A stretch of 9,850 nucleotides of DNA from 2-01-FULL-40-42 sp964349415. GTDB lineage: Bacteria; Patescibacteriota; Microgenomatia; UBA1406; GWC2-37-13. This document shows positions 6,297 through 9,850 of the stretch, piece by piece. The position numbers and the translations under genes are program-made. How positions within the stretch are numbered: position 1 is the stretch's first letter; each line of letters opens with the position of its first letter. The notes beneath the pieces were generated by a model that saw only the letters and a program-made list of their open reading frames with translations, was not told where the DNA came from and made no database searches. The DNA is taken from contig CAYGGJ010000030.1 of NCBI GenBank assembly GCA_964349415.1, positions 1-9,850 on the forward strand, read 5' to 3'.

Positions 6297-7310
6297 TTAG
6301 ACCTGTTTTTTGAGATAGGCTTCGATGAATCCGTCGAGATCTCCGGCAAGTATATTATCGGTTTGATTGCTCTCAAAATTGGTTCTCAAATCCTTAATTA
6401 ATTTGTAAGGGTGAAGGACATAAGAGCGTATCTGCATACCCCAGCTAGCCATCTTATCTTTCTTATGTCCTGCGATGGCTTTTTGCTTATTTTCTTCTTC
6501 AATCTGCCAAAGCTTGGCACGCAGAAGCTTAAGGGCATTTTCCCGGTTTTGTCCCTGTTGTCTTTCCGTCTGGCAGGTCACTACAATCCCCGTGGGTTTA
6601 TGGGTGAGCCTGACCGCTGTAGATACCTTGTTAACATTCTGGCCTCCGTGTCCTCCTGCTCTAAAAAACTGCCATTCAAGCTCATCTTCCTTGATCTCAA
6701 GCACCTTTTCCTCGACCATAGGAAGAACCTCTACCATTGCAAATGACGTCTGTCTGAGGCTATTGGCATTAAAAGGGGACAGTCTTACTAGTCTATGTAC
6801 GCCTGCTTCTGCTCTCAGATAGCCAAAAACGTATGGTCCGTGTACATTTAATATGACGCTTTTTATGCCCGCTTCTTCTCCTTCAACCCTGTCAATCTCT
6901 TCGTACTTCCAGCCCTTTCTCTCAAAATATCTAGTGTACATCCTTAAAAGGATTTGGGCCCAGTCCATGGCCTCGGTTCCACCTTGTCCGGAGTGGATGG
7001 CAAAGATTGCATTGCCCTTGTCAAACGGGCCTGATAGAAAAAGCAAGGTCTCATATTTTTTAATCAACTCTTCCGCGTCACCAAATGCCTTTTCCTCAAA
7101 GTAGAGACGAAGCATCTCAAGGTCTTCAATCTCTTTTTTTAGGAAGTCTATACGTTTGGAAACCTCGGCCGCTTTTGCCGAATCTTTCCAGAATTCCTGA
7201 TCATAAGTCTGCTTTTCAAGCTCTGTAAGTTCCTGCTGTTTGCTACCTACATTGGTTTTTTCTAAAATGTTTCGGAGCCTTCTCTCAAGCTCTTTCTCAT
7301 GCTCTTCCAT
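6297..7310 (-). CDS. prfB: Peptide chain release factor 2 (RF2)
   Basis: RF2 recognises UAA and UGA on the ribosome and releases the finished protein. The stop-codon reading motif SPF is at 178-180 within HRLVRLSPFNANS, which distinguishes RF2 from RF1. The catalytic GGQ is at 222-224 in RAGGHGGQNVNKV, and the C-terminal stretch IRSYVLHPYKLIKDLRT (294-310) is characteristic. The protein has 337 residues, shorter than E. coli RF2 because it begins near the region that follows the E. coli frameshift site. The reading frame is continuous from an ATG, with no internal UGA, so the programmed +1 frameshift that autoregulates many prfB genes is absent. The ATG lies 8 bases after TATAAT. prfB upstream of ftsEX is a widespread gene order. 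The presence of RF2 supports standard use of UGA as a stop. Confidence 0.97.
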   Translation of the reverse strand: MEEHEKELERRLRNILEKTNVGSKQQELTELEKQTYDQEFWKDSAKAAEVSKRIDFLKKEIEDLEMLRLYFEEKAFGDAEELIKKYETLLFLSGPFDKGNAIFAIHSGQGGTEAMDWAQILLRMYTRYFERKGWKYEEIDRVEGEEAGIKSVILNVHGPYVFGYLRAEAGVHRLVRLSPFNANSLRQTSFAMVEVLPMVEEKVLEIKEDELEWQFFRAGGHGGQNVNKVSTAVRLTHKPTGIVVTCQTERQQGQNRENALKLLRAKLWQIEEENKQKAIAGHKKDKMASWGMQIRSYVLHPYKLIKDLRTNFESNQTDNILAGDLDGFIEAYLKKQV

Positions 7311-7318
7311 AGTGGTTA

Positions 7319-7324
7319 ATTATA
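7319..7324 (-). promoter_or_regulatory. -10 box of a predicted prfB promoter
   Basis: A perfect TATAAT lies on the minus strand within the 38-base gap before prfB and ends 8 bases before the ATG. No good -35 is seen at 16-18 bases. The expected transcription start would fall at or within a base or two of the start codon, giving a leaderless or nearly leaderless message. No Shine-Dalgarno is present. Confidence 0.5.
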
Positions 7325-7348
7325 ATACACGGATCGGTATGAAGCTTT

Positions 7349-8803
7349 TCACTTGAAGTCGGAGCCTACGATTATGACGACATCGGAAGCATCGTCATCC
7401 GCCAAGGTAGTCTCAATCTTGGGGTTGTCGGCAGAGTCGGCGATATCCTTGGCTACGATATTTGCATAAGAGTTGGTCGATTTTTTAGTCTGAATTATGG
7501 TTTGCGTGAAATCAAAAGTATCAGCATTTCCGGTTAATATCTCCTGGTAGCCGGCTTCTCGCAAAAGATCCCGGACCTCAGTTGCTTTTCCGGCAGTTCC
7601 CGAGCCATTAAGTACTTTTATCTTGATTTCCTCTCTTTTGACTGTGGGAGTCGGAGAAGGTGCGGTGGTGGGTTTGGTTGTCGGCGACGGTTTGCCCAAG
7701 GAGGTTAGTGACTTTGTGTCAATCTGCGGTAGCTGTATGCCTGCAAAATTAAACCGTGAAAGTCCGATAAACGCTAAAAATGAGACGGCAAAGGCCAGAA
7801 AAAAGATTCCCACCTCTTTTCTAAAAATAGGAATTTTAGGAACTGAAAAAGAAGGCTTGCTCCCTTTGGGACGGAGAGGCTTCTTTAAAATTCGGAACTC
7901 TTTGTTTTCCTGAGAAAAGACAAATGCACCGAAACACGAATCATAGGAAAGTATGGGAAAAGGTTGGTCTGTTGCGACAAGGGCTTTTAAGTGGTCGGCG
8001 TAAAAGTCGGGGATGATTCGTTTTAATGGATTGGTCCAGACACCAACGGATTTCGTAAAGGTGTCTTGCCGCACTGTTTCTGACTGTTCGCCCGAAAGCA
8101 GTATCCGGTTTAGCTTAATGCCTTTTGCTTCAAGCTCCTCAGCTTTCTTCTTTAGGATTTCATCAAGGGGTTCGGTTGCTCCCAGAGTCTGTGTCCATTT
8201 TTCCGGGACAAGTAATCCGCCCGAATCAAAAACATAGCCTGAGATTATATCTTTTGCGTAATGTACATATAGAATATTTTCTTTCTTTTCTTTCCGTAGT
8301 GTTTTTTCAAAAAGTTTAAAGATTGCTAGTGTCTCGGGGAGCAGGATGCTTAACTTCAAACCCAAGAGTTGTAATACCTCTGCGAATTTACCCAGCGTTT
8401 CCTCATCAATCGCATAATACGAAATCTGTTTTTGCTTACTGGTATCTTTTACAAAAAAATCAGAGTAGTAATTGACCATGCTCTCGGCAAGCGAAGCCCT
8501 TGCTTTATCATCGACAAACGAATTAATTGCAGCAGGTGCGATATCTGAAGGGACGTCTGCTTTTAAAAAATGAAATGTTTCCTGGGGAAGGATAAGGCAA
8601 ACTTCTTTTTCTTGAGGTGATGCAAGATAATTTATTCCCTCTTTAATTGCAGATGCAAGAAAATCAACACTATTAACACGGCCCCGATTGAGAAGATCGA
8701 TCTCATGCCTTTTTTCAAAATAACCGACCTCAAACTGACCCAAAAGTGTTTTTTTTAACGCGAGAATCTTGATCTCATTTTTATCAAGCGAGACATACAG
8801 CAT
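7349..8803 (-). CDS. PilM/actin-like membrane protein with C-terminal LytR_C domain
   Basis: This 484-residue protein combines a large cytoplasmic region with an external domain. Residues 1-310 look like an actin-like fold of the PilM/GspL type: the opening beta pattern LYVSLDKNEIKILAL, a second core strand set around NILYVHYAKDIISGYVF (176-192) and RILLSGEQ (233-240). The nucleotide-binding Asp and Gly positions of true PilM are not evident (VHYAKD, LSGE), so ATP binding may be lost. A membrane segment follows at about 331-349, then a Pro/Thr linker (370-388). A LytR_C domain at 394-482 starts IKVLNGSGTAGKA, the typical VLNGSG signature. LytR_C usually follows LCP ligase domains; none is present here. 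The actin-like assignment is inference, the LytR_C call is firmer. A TATAAT box lies 7 bases before the ATG. Function unknown; envelope assembly or pilus-like roles are possible. Confidence 0.85.
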   Translation of the reverse strand: MLYVSLDKNEIKILALKKTLLGQFEVGYFEKRHEIDLLNRGRVNSVDFLASAIKEGINYLASPQEKEVCLILPQETFHFLKADVPSDIAPAAINSFVDDKARASLAESMVNYYSDFFVKDTSKQKQISYYAIDEETLGKFAEVLQLLGLKLSILLPETLAIFKLFEKTLRKEKKENILYVHYAKDIISGYVFDSGGLLVPEKWTQTLGATEPLDEILKKKAEELEAKGIKLNRILLSGEQSETVRQDTFTKSVGVWTNPLKRIIPDFYADHLKALVATDQPFPILSYDSCFGAFVFSQENKEFRILKKPLRPKGSKPSFSVPKIPIFRKEVGIFFLAFAVSFLAFIGLSRFNFAGIQLPQIDTKSLTSLGKPSPTTKPTTAPSPTPTVKREEIKIKVLNGSGTAGKATEVRDLLREAGYQEILTGNADTFDFTQTIIQTKKSTNSYANIVAKDIADSADNPKIETTLADDDASDVVIIVGSDFK

Positions 8804-8810
8804 GAAAGTA

Positions 8811-8840
8811 ATTATAAATAGATAGGTCTATAAAAAACAA
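8811..8840 (-). promoter_or_regulatory. Predicted promoter of the LytR_C-protein gene
   Basis: A perfect TATAAT (8816-8811) ends 7 bases before the ATG. TTGTTT (8840-8835), sharing the TTG of the -35 consensus, lies 18 bases upstream of it. The region is the 85-base divergent gap shared with dnaG. No Shine-Dalgarno is seen, and the predicted transcript would start at the ATG or a base or so from it. This is probably the first promoter of the minus-strand series. Confidence 0.5.
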
Positions 8841-8872
8841 GTCTTCCTGTCGTAGTAAACCACTTTTTATCC

Positions 8873-8881
8873 TGTTAAAAT
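8873..8881 (+). promoter_or_regulatory. Extended -10 promoter of dnaG
   Basis: TGT followed by TAAAAT (8876-8881) forms an extended -10 element (TGn plus a five-of-six match). It ends 7 bases before the dnaG GTG. No convincing -35 is present, which the TG extension could compensate for. As at the divergent gene, no Shine-Dalgarno is visible. Confidence 0.45.
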
Positions 8882-8888
8882 ATGGCCT

Positions 8889-9850
8889 GTGAATAATAGC
8901 GTTGATGAGGTTAAAAAACGGATAGACATCGTCGAATTCATAGGTTCCTTCATGACCTTGAAAAGAGCAGGGCGCAATTTCAAAGGTCTATGTCCGTTTC
9001 ACCAGGAAAAGACTCCTTCTTTTGTAGTTTCTCCGGACAGACAGATCTGGCATTGTTTCGGGTCGTGCAACGATGGGGGAGACGCAATAAAGTTTCTAAT
9101 GAAGTGGGAAAATATTACCTTCTTTGAGGCTCTAAAAGAACTTGCCGAAAAAACCGGAGTGAAGCTTGCCAATATTGCCTTTGAGGATAAACTGTGGCAG
9201 AAAAAGGAGCGATTCTTAAGGATAAACCAACTTGCAGCCGAGTATTTCAACTACATACTTTTTAAAACAGACTTCGGAAAAAAAGCTCTTGCTTATCTAA
9301 AAGATCGGGATATTCACGACAAGACTGCCCAGAAATTTCAGCTGGGTTATGCTCCTCAATCGTGGGACTCTTTATACAATTTTTTGAAAAAGAAAAAGTT
9401 TGAAGAGAGCGAGCTTTTAGAATCAGGACTTGCGATACGGGGAGAAAGAGGAGGGTTGTATGACCGTTTCAGGGGAAGACTTATGTTTCCGATAAAAGAT
9501 CCGCGCGATAATACCATTGGTTTTTCGGGGAGAAATCTTGACGAGGAAGAAAAAGAAGTGAAGTATATAAACACGCCGGAAACACCGATTTATCATAAGC
9601 GCGAAAGTCTCTATGGTATAAACACCGCAAAGGATTCGATTAAAAAAACTCAAAATGTTTTTATCGTTGAAGGGGAGTTTGACGTGATCGCTCCTTACCA
9701 GAACGGATTTTCAAATTTCGTAGCAATAAAAGGATCCGCCTTGACCCGCGAACAGCTGATGCTTCTCAAACGTTTTACCAAGAGGGCCACTCTTGCTTTG
9801 GATGCGGATTCTTCGGGAGAAGAGGCAATACGCCGCGGGATAGAAGAGGC
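8889..9850 (+). CDS. dnaG: DNA primase DnaG, partial
   Basis: DnaG makes the RNA primers for DNA replication. The first 320 codons are present and the gene continues past the right edge. The N-terminal zinc-binding domain reads CPFH (C35, H38) and then HCFGSCNDGGD (C56, C60), giving C-x2-H-x17-C-x3-C; most DnaG have x2 between the last pair. The catalytic core includes YDRFRGRLMFPIKD (about 195-208) and the TOPRIM motifs VEGEFDV (260-266, with E261 and D265) and LDADSSG (304-310, with D305 and D307), which coordinate Mg2+. The start is GTG at 8889: an in-frame TAA lies upstream at 8856, no ATG occurs between, and VDEVKKRIDIVEFIG aligns with the usual DnaG opening. The nearby ATG at 8882 is in another frame and stops after four codons. 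It is divergent from the LytR_C-protein gene. Confidence 0.96.
   Translation, partial: MNNSVDEVKKRIDIVEFIGSFMTLKRAGRNFKGLCPFHQEKTPSFVVSPDRQIWHCFGSCNDGGDAIKFLMKWENITFFEALKELAEKTGVKLANIAFEDKLWQKKERFLRINQLAAEYFNYILFKTDFGKKALAYLKDRDIHDKTAQKFQLGYAPQSWDSLYNFLKKKKFEESELLESGLAIRGERGGLYDRFRGRLMFPIKDPRDNTIGFSGRNLDEEEKEVKYINTPETPIYHKRESLYGINTAKDSIKKTQNVFIVEGEFDVIAPYQNGFSNFVAIKGSALTREQLMLLKRFTKRATLALDADSSGEEAIRRGIEE

Noticed and set aside
6411..6822. Two plus-strand frames of 111 and 115 codons
   Set aside because: Both are antisense to prfB across its SPF and GGQ motifs; their compositions are typical of shadow frames.
7311..7348. Hidden RF2 N-terminal extension with a frameshift site upstream of prfB
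   Set aside because: The gap contains no CTT TGA C-like slippery site, has in-frame stops and holds a TATAAT box; the ATG start is sufficient.
8882..8884. ATG as an alternative dnaG start
   Set aside because: It is out of frame with DnaG and reaches a stop after four codons; GTG at 8889 is the only start in frame after the upstream stop that keeps the N-terminus.
9356..9653. Overlapping minus-strand open frames in dnaG
   Set aside because: They are antisense to the conserved DnaG catalytic core, rich in Ser/Phe as expected of shadows, and match no family.
1..9850. Mobile element, CRISPR array, tRNA or defence system
   Set aside because: No transposase, integrase, terminal repeats, spaced direct repeats, tRNA-like fold or defence domain was seen; gaps are at most 85 bases and all genes fit housekeeping or envelope roles.

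Overview
The window reads as a gene-dense, AT-leaning bacterial chromosome segment. Its best match is a member of the Candidate Phyla Radiation (Patescibacteria), probably the Microgenomates group. This placement comes from remembered protein character, not a search. The supporting signs are an FtsEX partner with a rearranged LytM/M23 domain, Pro/Thr-linked surface proteins with LTD and CAP domains, ILG motifs next to membrane segments, a DnaG zinc site with an extra residue, and very short or overlapping gene junctions. UGA is an ordinary stop here: five of the ten visible stop codons are TGA, and the release factor is RF2 with an SPF motif. That argues against the UGA-recoding lineages (Absconditabacteria, Gracilibacteria).

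Layout. Eleven genes lie on the minus strand and one on the plus strand. From right to left in the direction of transcription they are: a membrane protein joining a PilM/actin-like region to a LytR_C domain (8803-7349); prfB (7310-6297); a membrane-anchored OB-fold-like protein (6256-5831); ftsE (5820-5143); ftsX (5146-4244); a coiled-coil M23 protein of EnvC type (4247-3090); a double lamin-tail-domain surface protein (3037-1823, GTG start); a VanZ-like protein (1816-1427); a CAP/SCP protein (1430-546); an 85-residue membrane protein (542-285); and the start of a glucose-1-phosphate thymidylyltransferase (281 to beyond the left edge). dnaG starts divergently at 8889 with GTG and runs off the right edge. 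No intergenic gap exceeds 85 bases. I see no tRNA, rRNA, CRISPR array, insertion sequence or convincing terminator.

How the genes fit together. The central block is the divisome regulator FtsE-FtsX followed directly by its likely periplasmic or surface partner, a coiled-coil M23 protein. The three genes are translationally coupled by ATGA overlaps and sit downstream of prfB, a gene order seen in many bacteria. The block to its left encodes cell-surface functions: LTD, VanZ-like, CAP, a small membrane protein and a nucleotide-sugar enzyme. The right side holds information-processing genes (prfB, dnaG).

Main points of interest. (1) The M23 domain appears circularly permuted: the half carrying the C-terminal HxH motif comes before the half carrying the HxxxD motif. 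(2) Several promoter-proximal genes have a -10-like box only 6-8 bases before the start codon and no Shine-Dalgarno, which suggests leaderless transcripts, whereas coupled internal ftsX has a clear GGGAGG. (3) An actin-like PilM-type region is joined to LytR_C. (4) ILG motifs lie beside membrane segments in two surface proteins.
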